From Dehalococcoidia bacterium (GTDB lineage Bacteria > Chloroflexota > Dehalococcoidia > GIF9 > AB-539-J10): a stretch of 64,000 bases of DNA. Under the pieces are notes generated by a model. It made no database searches, was not told the DNA's origin, and worked only from the letters and a program-made list of their open reading frames with translations. The stretch is from assembly GCA_030602785.1 (NCBI GenBank), contig JAUVZB010000003.1, positions 1-64,000 of the forward strand. The letters run 5' to 3'. The translations under genes and the position numbers were made by a program. Positions 1 to 8,900 of the stretch are shown in pieces. The stretch's first letter is position 1. Each line of letters begins with the position of its first letter.

Positions 1-137
1 TGAGACCACGCAGCGCAGGGTGGGGTTGGTGTGTTGCTTCACGAAGGACGGTGATGCGCTAATGAGCTCAAGTGCGCCCCGTCGCAGAGCTGCTCCCTTC
101 GTACCAATACCAAGGGGTCTGTTTCTCCGACAGGCTC

Positions 138-641
138 CTAGTTGGCTCTGCCACCCTCTTCAACGATATCGCGCAGGGCAAACGCAAGATACCCCGGCAA
201 TTCGCTCGCGTCGTAGTAACGGACCTCGTCCACCTCGTCTCCCGCTACGGGCTCGTCTGAGACAACTTTCACGAGGTAGCTCACAACCAGCATGTCGCCG
301 TAGAGCTCCGTGTCCTCACGTCTCCCAACACGAATCAGTCGCTGGATTTCGCCCGACACTCCCGCCTCCTCTTCCAACTCCCGAAGGCACGCCTCCTCAG
401 GCGTCTCCCCGCTCTCTATGAAACCCGAAGGAGTGCCCCAGAAGCCCTTCTTGGGAGCGATTCCACGCTTGATGAGTAGAAACCGCCCGTCCTTCACGGC
501 TACGGCCACGACAACAGGCAAGGGGTTCTCGTAGCGCACAAATCTGCACTCAGGGCAGTACTTCCGCACCCGGCCATCCACCATGCCCTCGATGAGAGGG
601 GTACTGCATACCGGACAGTAACGGTAGTCTATCGGCACCAT
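138..641 (-). CDS. Nudix hydrolase with N-terminal zinc ribbon
   Basis: A 167-residue protein predicted to hydrolyse a nucleoside diphosphate linked to another moiety. The N-terminus has a zinc ribbon (CPVC near residue 9 and CPEC near residue 29). A complete Nudix box follows at about residues 73-95, with the pattern G-x5-E-x7-REL-x-EE-x-GV visible as GFIESGE followed by RELEEEAGV. This ribbon-plus-Nudix layout is known from NudC-like and ADP-ribose/NADH pyrophosphatases, but the protein is shorter than NudC and lacks its other domains, so the substrate cannot be named. It is transcribed away from the permease genes. The 137 bases to its left hold no gene I can support. Confidence 0.9.
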   Translation of the reverse strand: MVPIDYRYCPVCSTPLIEGMVDGRVRKYCPECRFVRYENPLPVVVAVAVKDGRFLLIKRGIAPKKGFWGTPSGFIESGETPEEACLRELEEEAGVSGEIQRLIRVGRREDTELYGDMLVVSYLVKVVSDEPVAGDEVDEVRYYDASELPGYLAFALRDIVEEGGRAN

Positions 642-776
642 TGCATATCACCAGGCCTCAGCCACAATCGCCCATCACCAGCATGACTAACAGCGCCCGC
701 TTATAGTACACTCACTCGTCGGAGCCCGCAATCGGACCCGAACTCCACCTGCAAAGCATCAGGTGGCTGAGATAAC

Positions 777-1262
777 GTGAGTACGCAGGAAAGAGCAGAG
801 AAACAAGTGGCGCGGTCCGGTATGCCGGGGCGCGGAGAAGTAGTCCGCGCTGCTCGCAAAGCAGTATCCCAGTTCGCCTTCATGCTGCCCATCCTTTGCG
901 CCGTAGTCCTGTTGATTGGACTTGTGCGAGCAGCAGTTCCTCCGTCCGCACTCGGAAACCTGTTCTCGGGCAAGCCCTTTCTTGATTCTCTTACAGCCGC
1001 AGGAATTGGAAGCATCCTCGCGGGCAACCCCGTCAACAGCTACGTCATCTCCGAACAACTGCTCGCCGATGGCGCGAGCATTTTCGCCATCGCCGCCTTC
1101 ATGGTCACCTGGGTCACAGTGGGAATCGCCCAACTGCCGGCTGAGGCACTGACGCTCGGAACGCGGTTCGCCATTCTACGCAACTCACTCTCGTTCCTCA
1201 TTTCAATCCCAATCGCGATGCTCACTGCCATGTTCGTGGCCCTGTTCGGAGGAACCCTGTGA
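777..1262 (+). CDS. Predicted permease, half-size subunit A (DUF318/ArsP-like)
   Basis: A 161-residue integral membrane protein starting at GTG. It has a basic, polar N-terminus (about 30 residues) followed by four or so hydrophobic segments. The stretch AGNPVNSYVISEQLL resembles the conserved GNP-x-x-SY loop of the DUF318/ArsP predicted permease family, whose members are usually about 300 residues with two such halves. The next gene looks like the complementary half and overlaps by four bases (GTGA), so the two are probably co-translated and form one transporter. Metal, arsenical or another substrate cannot be decided from sequence. Confidence 0.7.
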   Translation: MSTQERAEKQVARSGMPGRGEVVRAARKAVSQFAFMLPILCAVVLLIGLVRAAVPPSALGNLFSGKPFLDSLTAAGIGSILAGNPVNSYVISEQLLADGASIFAIAAFMVTWVTVGIAQLPAEALTLGTRFAILRNSLSFLISIPIAMLTAMFVALFGGTL

Positions 1263-1792
1263 CAAAGGTCGACGCGAAGCAAGGCGGCGCACGCCGCCCG
1301 AGCAGGCGGGGAGGGCTCATCTTCCTCGGCATCGTCGTGGCGACATACGTCATCGTCCTGGTCTTCTTCCCCGCGACCGGCCTGCACGCCTTGGCTCTCA
1401 CCAGTTCGGTCTCACTGAATCTGGTAGTGCCCCTGTCTCTAGTGTTCGCGGCGCTGCTACTGACTAATCTGTTCCTGAAACCGCAGAAGGTCGCCTTGCT
1501 TGTCGGGGCGGACTCGGGGCTGAAAGGCTCTCTTCTGTCACTGCTGGCAGGAGTACTATCCGTAGGACCGATCTACGCGTGGTACCCTCTGCTCAAGACT
1601 GTCCGGGGGCACGGTGGGGGAGTTGGCCAGATATCAGTATTCCTGTACGGCAGGGCAATCAAGCCCTTTCTCCTTCCGGCCATGATTGCCTACTTCGGAT
1701 GGGTGTTCACCCTTTCCATAACAGGCCTTGTTGCCGTCGGGGCACTCGTTCTTGGCTGGCTGATGACTGCGCTTGAGAACAGACACGCCTGA
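1259..1792 (+). CDS. Predicted permease, half-size subunit B (DUF318/ArsP-like)
   Basis: A 177-residue membrane protein with a basic N-terminal tail and about five hydrophobic helices. The central loop SVGPIYAWYPLLKTVRGHGG and the following GRAIKPFLLP look like the second repeat of predicted permeases of the DUF318/ArsP type. It starts with GTG inside the stop codon of the preceding half-size permease (four-base overlap), which implies translational coupling and a heteromeric complex. The following nuclease gene may begin inside its 3' end. Confidence 0.7.
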   Translation: MTKVDAKQGGARRPSRRGGLIFLGIVVATYVIVLVFFPATGLHALALTSSVSLNLVVPLSLVFAALLLTNLFLKPQKVALLVGADSGLKGSLLSLLAGVLSVGPIYAWYPLLKTVRGHGGGVGQISVFLYGRAIKPFLLPAMIAYFGWVFTLSITGLVAVGALVLGWLMTALENRHA

Positions 1793-2327
1793 GCGCATTG
1801 CTCGAAGGGAACCCGACGCCTTGCGCGCCGCATCGAAATTGGAAGCCTATCTCGACATCGAGACGACCGGACTCAGTCCGTTCACGGACCACATCACCGT
1901 CGTCGGCATCTACCGCCAGGTGATTCCACATGGATTCGAGCTCGTCCAGCTTGTGGGGCGCGAGATCAGCAGAGAGAGCCTGCTGCGAGCACTCGACGGT
2001 GTCGGCACACTGTACACGTACAATGGCGCCCGATTCGACCTCGTTTTCATCGAATCCAAGCTGCAGGTCGCACTGCAGTCATTGATGCTGCATAGAGACC
2101 TGATGTACGACTGCTGGCGACAGTATCTTTACGGAGGCCTCAAAGCGGTGGAGCAGCGCCTGGGCATCGAGAGGACGCTTCAAGGGGTGAACGGCCGACA
2201 GGCAGTCGTTCTCTGGTGGCGCTACGTTCGCCAGGGTGATGAGGAGGCACTGCGAACGCTCTTGGAATACAATCGAGAGGATGTAGTGAATCTGAAGGAA
2301 TTGAGGGGTAGGCTGCATGTCGCATGA
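1773..2327 (+). CDS. RNase H-like 3'-5' exonuclease domain protein (YprB type)
   Basis: A 184-residue protein of the ribonuclease-H-like/YprB group. The exonuclease-like motif I is YLDIETTGLS near residue 27. YNGARFDLVFI supplies motif II. A carboxy-terminal YNREDVVNL gives the last acidic motif, with two metal-binding carboxylates. A role in DNA or RNA processing is likely from the fold; the exact substrate is unknown. The start is uncertain: a TTG at 1773 lies inside the permease gene and another TTG at 1821 would give a protein that still contains motif I. Its end overlaps the amidohydrolase gene by 11 bases. Confidence 0.75.
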   Translation: MRTDTPERIARREPDALRAASKLEAYLDIETTGLSPFTDHITVVGIYRQVIPHGFELVQLVGREISRESLLRALDGVGTLYTYNGARFDLVFIESKLQVALQSLMLHRDLMYDCWRQYLYGGLKAVEQRLGIERTLQGVNGRQAVVLWWRYVRQGDEEALRTLLEYNREDVVNLKELRGRLHVA

Positions 2328-3213
2328 AGGAGCAGGAGTGCGAGAAGTCAGGGTCATCGATTTCCACACTCACATAATGCCTGACTGGGTACGCAGAGAG
2401 CGCGAGCACTACGCAAGCGTAGACCCCTGCTTCGCGGCGCTCTACACCAACCCGAAGGCAAAGCTGGCCACGGCGGAAGAACTGCTCGCCAGCATGGACG
2501 AAGCGTCCGTCGATGTCTCCGTAGTACTGAACATCGGCTGGACCAGTCATGAGATGTGCGTGCGCACGAATGACTACCTGATCGAGGCAGCCAGCCTTCA
2601 TCCCGATCGGCTGATCCCTTTCTGCGCACTCCAGCCGGCATCACCCGAGAGGGCAGTCGAAGAACTGCAGCGGTGTGCCGCGTCGGGGGCAAGGGGCATT
2701 GGCGAGTTGCGCCCCGACATCCAGGGCTTCTCGCTGGCTGACAGTTCATTGCTCTCACCCATTGTCGAAATCGCATCGGCCCGGCAAATGGTGATACTCA
2801 CTCACGTATCCGAACCGGTTGGCCATGCGTACGCAGGCAAGGGCACTGTCACGCCCGAGCAGCCATACAGGTTCGCGGCAGAATTCCCGCAGGCGGTCCT
2901 CGTATGCGCCCACTGGGGTGGTGGGCTTCCCTTCTACAACCTGATGCCGGAGGTGCGACAGACGCTCTCCAACGTGTACTTCGACACCGCCGCCACACAG
3001 TACCTGTACAGCCCCGACATCTTCTCCGTGGTGGAACGAATAGCAGGCTCCGACCATATCCTGTTCGGGTCGGACTTCCCCCTGGTAAGTCAAGAGCGCG
3101 CCCTCCAGGAAATGGACAAAGCAGAGTTGGGGTCTGCCACCAGGAAACTCATAGCAGGTGAAAACGCCAGGCAGCTCCTGTCGCACGGAGGGACACAGAT
3201 TGAGCGAGCATGA
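2317..3213 (+). CDS. Amidohydrolase family 2 (TIM-barrel metal hydrolase)
   Basis: A 298-residue protein of the amidohydrolase-2 (ACMSD-like) superfamily. The metal-binding HxH is visible in DFHTHIMPDW near residue 15. Other barrel motifs follow: ILTHVSEP, CAHWGGGLPFY and the late acidic strand ILFGSDFPL. The family contains decarboxylases and hydrolases acting on carboxylic acids; the sequence does not tell which reaction is catalysed. It overlaps the genes on both sides (11 and 14 bases), so it belongs to the same operon as the permease, nuclease and phosphodiesterase genes. Confidence 0.85.
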   Translation: MSHEGAGVREVRVIDFHTHIMPDWVRREREHYASVDPCFAALYTNPKAKLATAEELLASMDEASVDVSVVLNIGWTSHEMCVRTNDYLIEAASLHPDRLIPFCALQPASPERAVEELQRCAASGARGIGELRPDIQGFSLADSSLLSPIVEIASARQMVILTHVSEPVGHAYAGKGTVTPEQPYRFAAEFPQAVLVCAHWGGGLPFYNLMPEVRQTLSNVYFDTAATQYLYSPDIFSVVERIAGSDHILFGSDFPLVSQERALQEMDKAELGSATRKLIAGENARQLLSHGGTQIERA

Positions 3214-3790
3214 TGACGTACGGGCATTTGTGGCGATAGAGTTGCCCGACAGCGTCAAGAGAGTGCTGGGCGGCGTCATCGACGGGCTGAGGCAGCGGTC
3301 CCTCACGCCCGCGAAGTGGGTCTCGGCCAGCGGGATTCACCTGACCCTCAAGTTCCTCGGTGAGATACCGACTCCCCGGGTTGAGGAAGTCAAGAGGGCA
3401 CTGACGACGGCCTGCATCGAGACACCCCCGATGCACCTGGAGATAGATGCGCTGGGGGGCTTCCCGAATACTGCGCAACCACGGGTAGTCTGGGCGGGAT
3501 TGAGTGGCGACATTGAAGTGCTGTCAGGGCTGGCAACACGGGTGGACATCGCACTTGCAGAGTTGGGCTATGCGAGGGAGAGCCGTCCCTTTGTGCCGCA
3601 CCTGACCATCGCGCGCGTCCGCCCCGAAGCTTCGCGCCAGGCAAAGAGTGAACTCGGGGCTGCCGTACTGGCAGCGGCGCTTCCGGAGGGTCTCCGGTTC
3701 GACGCAGGGGCGGTGAGTCTCATGAGAAGCCAGCTCAGGCCGCAGGGTGCTCTCTACACGAGATTGTCACAGACACCGCTCAACCTGTAG
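3200..3790 (+). CDS. thpR: RNA 2',3'-cyclic phosphodiesterase (2H family)
   Basis: A 196-residue member of the 2H phosphoesterase family (LigT/ThpR), which opens 2',3'-cyclic phosphate ends of RNA. Both HxTx motifs are present, HLTL in the first half and HLTI in the second, at the expected separation, and the opening RAFVAIELP is typical. I place the start at TTG 3200 because GGAGGGA lies about eight bases upstream and the protein then begins just before the first beta strand. A longer reading from ATG 3158 adds 14 residues without a family match. It overlaps the amidohydrolase stop. Confidence 0.9.
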   Translation: MSEHDDVRAFVAIELPDSVKRVLGGVIDGLRQRSLTPAKWVSASGIHLTLKFLGEIPTPRVEEVKRALTTACIETPPMHLEIDALGGFPNTAQPRVVWAGLSGDIEVLSGLATRVDIALAELGYARESRPFVPHLTIARVRPEASRQAKSELGAAVLAAALPEGLRFDAGAVSLMRSQLRPQGALYTRLSQTPLNL

Positions 3791-3819
3791 GAGGCAGAGC
3801 CGGACCATTTGGGCCTCGT

Positions 3820-3848
3820 TTGCGAGTGAACATGGCTTGATATATACT
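3820..3848 (+). promoter_or_regulatory. Sigma-70-type promoter for zinc-ribbon/comF/hpf/ogt
   Basis: TTGCGA (3820-3825) and TATACT (3843-3848) are separated by 17 bases. They sit about 30 bases upstream of the TTG start at 3881, which has a strong GGGAGGAGG ribosome binding site at about 3867-3874. It would drive the four closely spaced genes to 5926. This is a sequence prediction only. Confidence 0.55.
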
Positions 3849-3880
3849 TTGGCGAGACTCGGTTTGGGAGGAGGACTACC

Positions 3881-4090
3881 TTGGACAACGCATCATTCCC
3901 GAAGTGCCTGAAGTGCGGCAGCGGCGACCTTGTTCCTCTGTCGGACTTTGGAAGCCAAGGTGCGCCGATTACGTATAAGGCATGGGTTTGTACTAACCCT
4001 GATTGCGGCTACAACATCAAGATCAGGAATGGAGAGGTATACCTCAACGAGCCCATTCTGAGCGGTGAACTGCGCGCACGCGCGCACTAG
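3881..4090 (+). CDS. Small zinc-ribbon protein
   Basis: A 69-residue protein with CLKC near residue 9 and a second cysteine pair (CTNPDC) near residue 38, a four-cysteine zinc ribbon. The remainder is a short beta-rich tail. It starts at TTG with an excellent Shine-Dalgarno sequence and is the first gene after a clear promoter. No catalytic function can be assigned; such proteins often act as nucleic acid or protein adaptors. It overlaps the possible start of the ComF gene. Confidence 0.75.
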   Translation: MDNASFPKCLKCGSGDLVPLSDFGSQGAPITYKAWVCTNPDCGYNIKIRNGEVYLNEPILSGELRARAH

Positions 4091-4811
4091 GACCCCTCAG
4101 GCACAGGTCAGTGTGCTTCGCGCCGGCAGTGCCGTCAGGTTGGTACTTGACTGTTTCTTCCCACAGTCGTGCATAGGCTGTGGTCGAGTAGGCAGCTACT
4201 TGTGCGCCCACTGTGAGAGCCAACTTCCTTGGATCTTTCCCCCACTGTGCCCGCGCTGCGGCCGCCCACAGGCCAGCGGGATACTATGTCCAACCTGTGC
4301 ACAGACGCCGGGCGCCATCTCCGTCATCCGGTCACCCCTCCGTTTCGAGGGTGTCGCACGGCGGGCAATCCACGAACTGAAATACCGCAATCTGAGGGCA
4401 ATCGCCCCAGCCCTTGCCACATACCTTGTCAGGAGCCTCCGAGAGGCTGGATACAAGCCTGATATCATCGTTCCGGTGCCGTTGTATCCCGGGCGCGCCA
4501 GGCGCAGAGGCTACAACCAGTCGTTTCTCCTGGCGCGCGAGGTCGCAAAGGAAACATGTACACCGGTCTCTGCGGATGCCCTTGCCCGGGTGAGAGAGGG
4601 CACCAGCCAGGTTCACACGACAAGTGTCGAAGAGCGGAGACAGAATGTAGCCGGAGCCTTCGCCTGCAACGAAGCAACTGTCTCCGGCAAGCGAATCCTC
4701 GTGGTTGACGATGTCTGCACAACCGGGGCCACCCTCGAGTCCTGCGCAGTGGCCCTTCGGAGTGCAGGAGCGTCTGACGTATGGGGACTCACGGTTGCCA
4801 GAGAAGTATAG
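4065..4811 (+). CDS. comF: ComF-family phosphoribosyltransferase-like protein
   Basis: About 248 residues. A double zinc ribbon occupies roughly residues 32-80 (CIGCG, CAHC, CPRCG, CPTC). A type I phosphoribosyltransferase domain follows, with IVPVPLYPGR and RGYNQS and a PRPP loop ILVVDDVCTTGATL. This is the usual ComF layout; in competent bacteria ComF works with DNA uptake, while its role in non-competent species is unclear. The start is uncertain: GTG 4065 overlaps the zinc-ribbon gene by 26 bases and GTG 4113 would remove 16 residues before the ribbon. It is followed after 14 bases by hpf. Confidence 0.9.
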   Translation: MNCAHARTRTPQAQVSVLRAGSAVRLVLDCFFPQSCIGCGRVGSYLCAHCESQLPWIFPPLCPRCGRPQASGILCPTCAQTPGAISVIRSPLRFEGVARRAIHELKYRNLRAIAPALATYLVRSLREAGYKPDIIVPVPLYPGRARRRGYNQSFLLAREVAKETCTPVSADALARVREGTSQVHTTSVEERRQNVAGAFACNEATVSGKRILVVDDVCTTGATLESCAVALRSAGASDVWGLTVAREV

Positions 4812-4825
4812 AATGGGAGGTCAAC

Positions 4826-5377
4826 ATGGAACTCCAGATCGTAGCCAAGAACAACGTGTCCGTATCTCCCGCCATCGAGGACTACGCCACCAAGCGCATT
4901 GGCAAGATGGCCCGTTTCCTGCCCAGCATCGATGAAGGCAAAGTCGAGATATCCAGGGAGGGAGCACGGCAGCCGGACCAGCGGTTCGTAGTCCAGGTCA
5001 CTCTGGACAGCAACGGGGTGCTCATTCGTGCGCAGGAACACGGCGAGGACATCAGGACAGCCGTAGACCGGGTTGTCGACGCACTCACCAGTCGCATCTC
5101 ACACTACAAGGGGAAGCACTTCGACAGGAGCAACGACACAGTCCGCAAGATGGAGCCTTCCCTTGAGCCTGCAGAGGCGACTCCCGAGGAGCCGAGGCGT
5201 CTGGTAAAAACCAAGCGGTTCACGCTCAAGCCGATGTCGCTGGACGAGGCGACGGACCAGATGGAACTGCTCGGGCACGATTTCTTCCTCTTCGTCAACT
5301 CCGACAACGACAAAGCAAACCTCATCTACCGCCGCAAGGACGGGGACTACGGGCTGATAGAGCCCGATATGGGATAG
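4826..5377 (+). CDS. hpf: Long-form ribosome hibernation promoting factor
   Basis: A 183-residue protein of the HPF/RaiA family, long form. The N-terminal domain (about residues 1-100) matches the S30AE fold that occupies the decoding centre. The C-terminal domain (about 125-183) contains KTKRFTLKPMSLDEA and FFLFVNSDN, typical of the dimerisation domain that pairs 70S ribosomes into 100S particles. ATG 4826 is preceded by GGGAGG, so I prefer it over an upstream in-frame ATG at 4781. It lies downstream of comF, as is common in several bacterial phyla. Confidence 0.95.
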   Translation: MELQIVAKNNVSVSPAIEDYATKRIGKMARFLPSIDEGKVEISREGARQPDQRFVVQVTLDSNGVLIRAQEHGEDIRTAVDRVVDALTSRISHYKGKHFDRSNDTVRKMEPSLEPAEATPEEPRRLVKTKRFTLKPMSLDEATDQMELLGHDFFLFVNSDNDKANLIYRRKDGDYGLIEPDMG

Positions 5378-5383
5378 ACAGCT

Positions 5384-5926
5384 TTGGAATACTCGGTTTT
5401 CCACACTGCACTTGGCTGGATGGCAGTGTCCCGCACCGACGTGGGAGTATCGCATATTGTGCTCCCCCGCCCATCCCGCTCATCGTGCATGGCCGCTATG
5501 CGAGAGAGAACGGGACTGTCTCCGGGCGAATTGCGGGAGGCAACTCCGGGCAGTCTCGGCACACTGCCCGAACGACTCGTGCGCTACATGAAGGGCGAGC
5601 AGGTCGCGTTCTCCGATGAGGTCGACACGCTCACATGGACACCCTTTCGTACGCGTGTCTGGGAGGCAACTCGCCGGATTCCCTACGGCGAGACAAGGAG
5701 TTATTCATGGGTCGCCGCTGCAATCGGGCAGCCGAAGGCCTGTCGGGCAGTGGGCCAGGCTCTCCACAGAAATCCTGTGCCTGTCATCGTGCCGTGCCAC
5801 AGGGTGATAGGCGCTGACTCAAGTCTCACAGGATTCGCGGGAGGGCTCGGGCTGAAGGAGCGGCTCCTCTCACTGGAGCGCGGTCAAACCCTTGCCTCAG
5901 TCCAGTCTGTAGCAGGCGCCGGCTAG
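5384..5926 (+). CDS. ogt: Methylated-DNA-protein cysteine methyltransferase
   Basis: A 180-residue suicide DNA repair protein that moves O6-alkyl groups from guanine to its own cysteine. The active site PCHRV is present in VPVIVPCHRVIGA, together with the helix-turn-helix region (FRTRVWEATRRIPYGETRSY) and the GFAGGLGLK loop. It starts at TTG six bases after hpf. Its last 30 bases overlap the 3' end of dnaE on the other strand, so the two transcripts converge and are complementary there. Confidence 0.93.
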   Translation: MEYSVFHTALGWMAVSRTDVGVSHIVLPRPSRSSCMAAMRERTGLSPGELREATPGSLGTLPERLVRYMKGEQVAFSDEVDTLTWTPFRTRVWEATRRIPYGETRSYSWVAAAIGQPKACRAVGQALHRNPVPVIVPCHRVIGADSSLTGFAGGLGLKERLLSLERGQTLASVQSVAGAG

Positions 5927-8900
5927 CACAGTCTCCAGTTCGCGCGCCAGATCAGGGCCGAACGAGACACGTAGATCAGGCATCTCGAGCTCAGTCTTCG
6001 AGCCACCCACGGTTTCGACAACAAGGGAGACGTAATCCTCACCGGGGTGGGCCTTCAGCAGGTCGACGAGCCTCGTGAGAAACGCGATGTCCGCCTCTGA
6101 ATCATCCGTCTCCTTCACATCCACGACCAGCACGCGTGGCTTCGTCCGGCGGCGTGTGGCGCCACTGGGCCGTGCGTACCTCTGAGCAGTCTGACAGCTT
6201 ATCTGGAGTTGGCCTTCCCTGCCCCTCAGCTGCCCTTTCACGATAATCACGGCCCCTTCGTTCCAGAGCCCTTTCGTGCTCTCGTGAACCCTGGGCCAGA
6301 CCGTAACCTCAATACTGCCCGACATATCTTCGAGTTCCGCAACGACAAACGGCCGCCCCTCCCGCGTGAAGGAGTTCCTGACAGAGACAACCATGCCCGC
6401 GACGACCACGTCTTGCCCCACGAGTTCGTGCCCCAGCTCTCCACAGGGCGCGGAGACGATATCCTCCAGCTCCGCGGCGAAGCTCTCCATTGGGTGCGGA
6501 GAGAAGTACACGCCTGTGAGCTCCTTCTCCCACGCTATCCTGTCCTTGGCGGGCACATCCTGTGCTCCGCTGTCGACGCACAAATCGAGTCCCGCCGGGG
6601 TCTCCGACCACACCTCAAACATCGAGGTCTGCCCCGAATCACGACTGCGCTGTTCGGCCTGCGCCAGCGCGACTATGCGATCAAGGGAGGCCAGGAGTCC
6701 AGCTCTGGAGCCAAGGCAGTCAAACGTTCCAACACGGATGAGGCTCTCCATGCCCTTCTTGTTGACCCCACGTGTGCCAACTCTCCTGCAGAAATCCTCG
6801 ACAGAAGCAAATGGGTCGCCCTCGCTGCGGGCACTCGCGATTGCTTCGACCGGAGCCAGTCCCACGTTCTTCACCGACGCAATGCCGAACCTGATTGCCG
6901 GACCGCTGTCCGTTTCCTCGATTTCGAAGCCGGGCAGGCTGTGGTTCACGTCTGGAGGCAGAATCCTGATACCCGCCTTGCGGCACTCTTCCACCGCGAG
7001 ACAGACCTTGTCAGGATTGTCCCAGTACGTGTTGAGGAATGCCGTGAAATACTCTATTGAGTAGTTGGCTTTCAGGTAGGCGCCCCGATAGGCCAGGAGT
7101 GCATAGCTGACGCTGTGCGCCTTGTTGAAGGCATATCCCGCGAAAGGCTCTATGAGAGCGAATATCTCGTGCGCAAGACCGGAGTCAATCCCGCTTTCTA
7201 CGGCGCCGGCGACGAAGGTCTCTTGTTGCTGCTTCATCACCTCAGGGATCTTCTTCCCCATGGCCTTGCGGAAGATGTCCGCCTGCCCCATCGAGTATCC
7301 TGCCAGAGTGCGCGCGATGAACATCACCTGTTCCTGGTACACGATGACGCCGTACGTCTCCTGCAGTATCTCCTCCAGCGCAGGATGTGGATATCTGACG
7401 GGGGCAACACCCTGCTTCGCCCTTACGAACGTGTCGATTTGCTCCATCGGGCCAGGGCGATACAGGGCAACCATGGCGGAAATGTCAGCGAACACGGAGG
7501 GCGTGAGCTCCTGGAGGTGGCGACGCATACCCTTGCTCTCAAGCTGGAATATGTCTCGCGTCTCGCCTGAGGCCAGCAACTCAAATGTCTTTGCGTCATC
7601 GAGTGGGAGGTGTTCGAATTCAATCGCGACCCCATGCCTACGGAGAATCATGGCTCTGGCCTTGGCCAGTATGCTCAGATTCGACAGTCCGAGGAAGTCC
7701 ATCTTGAGCAATCCGAGCTTGGCGATGTTCCACATGTTGTACTGCGTCATCATGCCCTGCTGGCCACTCTTGCCGACAGGCTGAAGCGGCGCATAGCGTA
7801 CGAGCGGATCTCGAGAGATGACCACTCCCGCAGCATGTGTACTGGCATGCCGGACAAGTCCCTCAATCTGGCGCGCGGAGTCGACAAGGCGTCGGATGTC
7901 GTCGTCCTCGTCGTAGAGCCGCCTGAACTCGGGGCTTTCCGCAAGAGCTCGCCCAAGGTTGATTGTCAACTCCTGGGGAATCAGTCGTGCGACGCTGTCA
8001 ACCTTGCTGTAGGGCAAGCCGAGCGCGCGGCCGGCATCGCGTATCGAGCCCCTCGCCCCCATCGTGCCAAACGAGATAATCTGCGCGACATGATCGGTGC
8101 CATATTTCGCGTTGACGTACGCCAGCATCTCATCCCGGCGGTCATCCTGAAAATCGAGATCGATATCCGGCATCTCGCTGCGCTCGATGTTGAGAAAGCG
8201 CTCGAACACGAGCCCGTGCTCCAGAGGGTCTATGTCCGTGATATTCACGCAGTACAAGACCAGGCTGGCAGCGGCGCTCCCGCGCACTCCGTAGTAAACA
8301 CCGCTTCGCTTGGCGTATGAGATGATGTCCCAGACAACAAGGAAGTAGTGAGCGAACTGCGTCTTCCGAATGACGTCAAGTTCGTGCCGGAGTCTCTCTT
8401 TCTGCTCCTCTGTAGGCTGGGCGTAACGCTTGCTCAGGCCTTCCCAGCAGAGCGAGGACAGATATTCATCGGCCGAGAGACCCTCCGGCAAGGCGACCTC
8501 CGGAAGATGCAACTCACTGAAGTCCAATTCAACGTCGCATTGCTCCGCGATTCGGACGCTGTTCTCAACAGCTTCAGGCAGGTCCGCATATGTCTCCGAC
8601 ACCTCATCCGGGCTACGGAGATAGAAGTAGTCTCCGGCCATCCTGAGCCGCTTCTCGTCATAAACGCACGCGTTCGTCTGGACGCAGAGCAGGAGATCAT
8701 GGGCCTCAGCGTCAGCCCTGTTAACGTAGTGGACATCGAACGTTGCGACGAGAGGGATGCTCAACTTGCGCGAGAGGGCGATCAACTCGGGATTCGCGTG
8801 CTCCAGCTCCGGGATGGGGAACCTCTGGAGTTCAATGTGGTAGTCCGGGAAGACTTCCTGGTACCACAACGCGGCAGCCTCAGCATCGGCTGTGCGGTTC

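Noticed and set aside
20..421. Open frame at the left edge, opposite the Nudix gene
   Set aside because: Arg/Pro-rich composition without family features, lying over the well-supported Nudix gene.
6209..7064. Long plus-strand open frames inside dnaE
   Set aside because: They are antisense shadows of a conserved polymerase region; composition is Arg/His-rich and no motif is seen.
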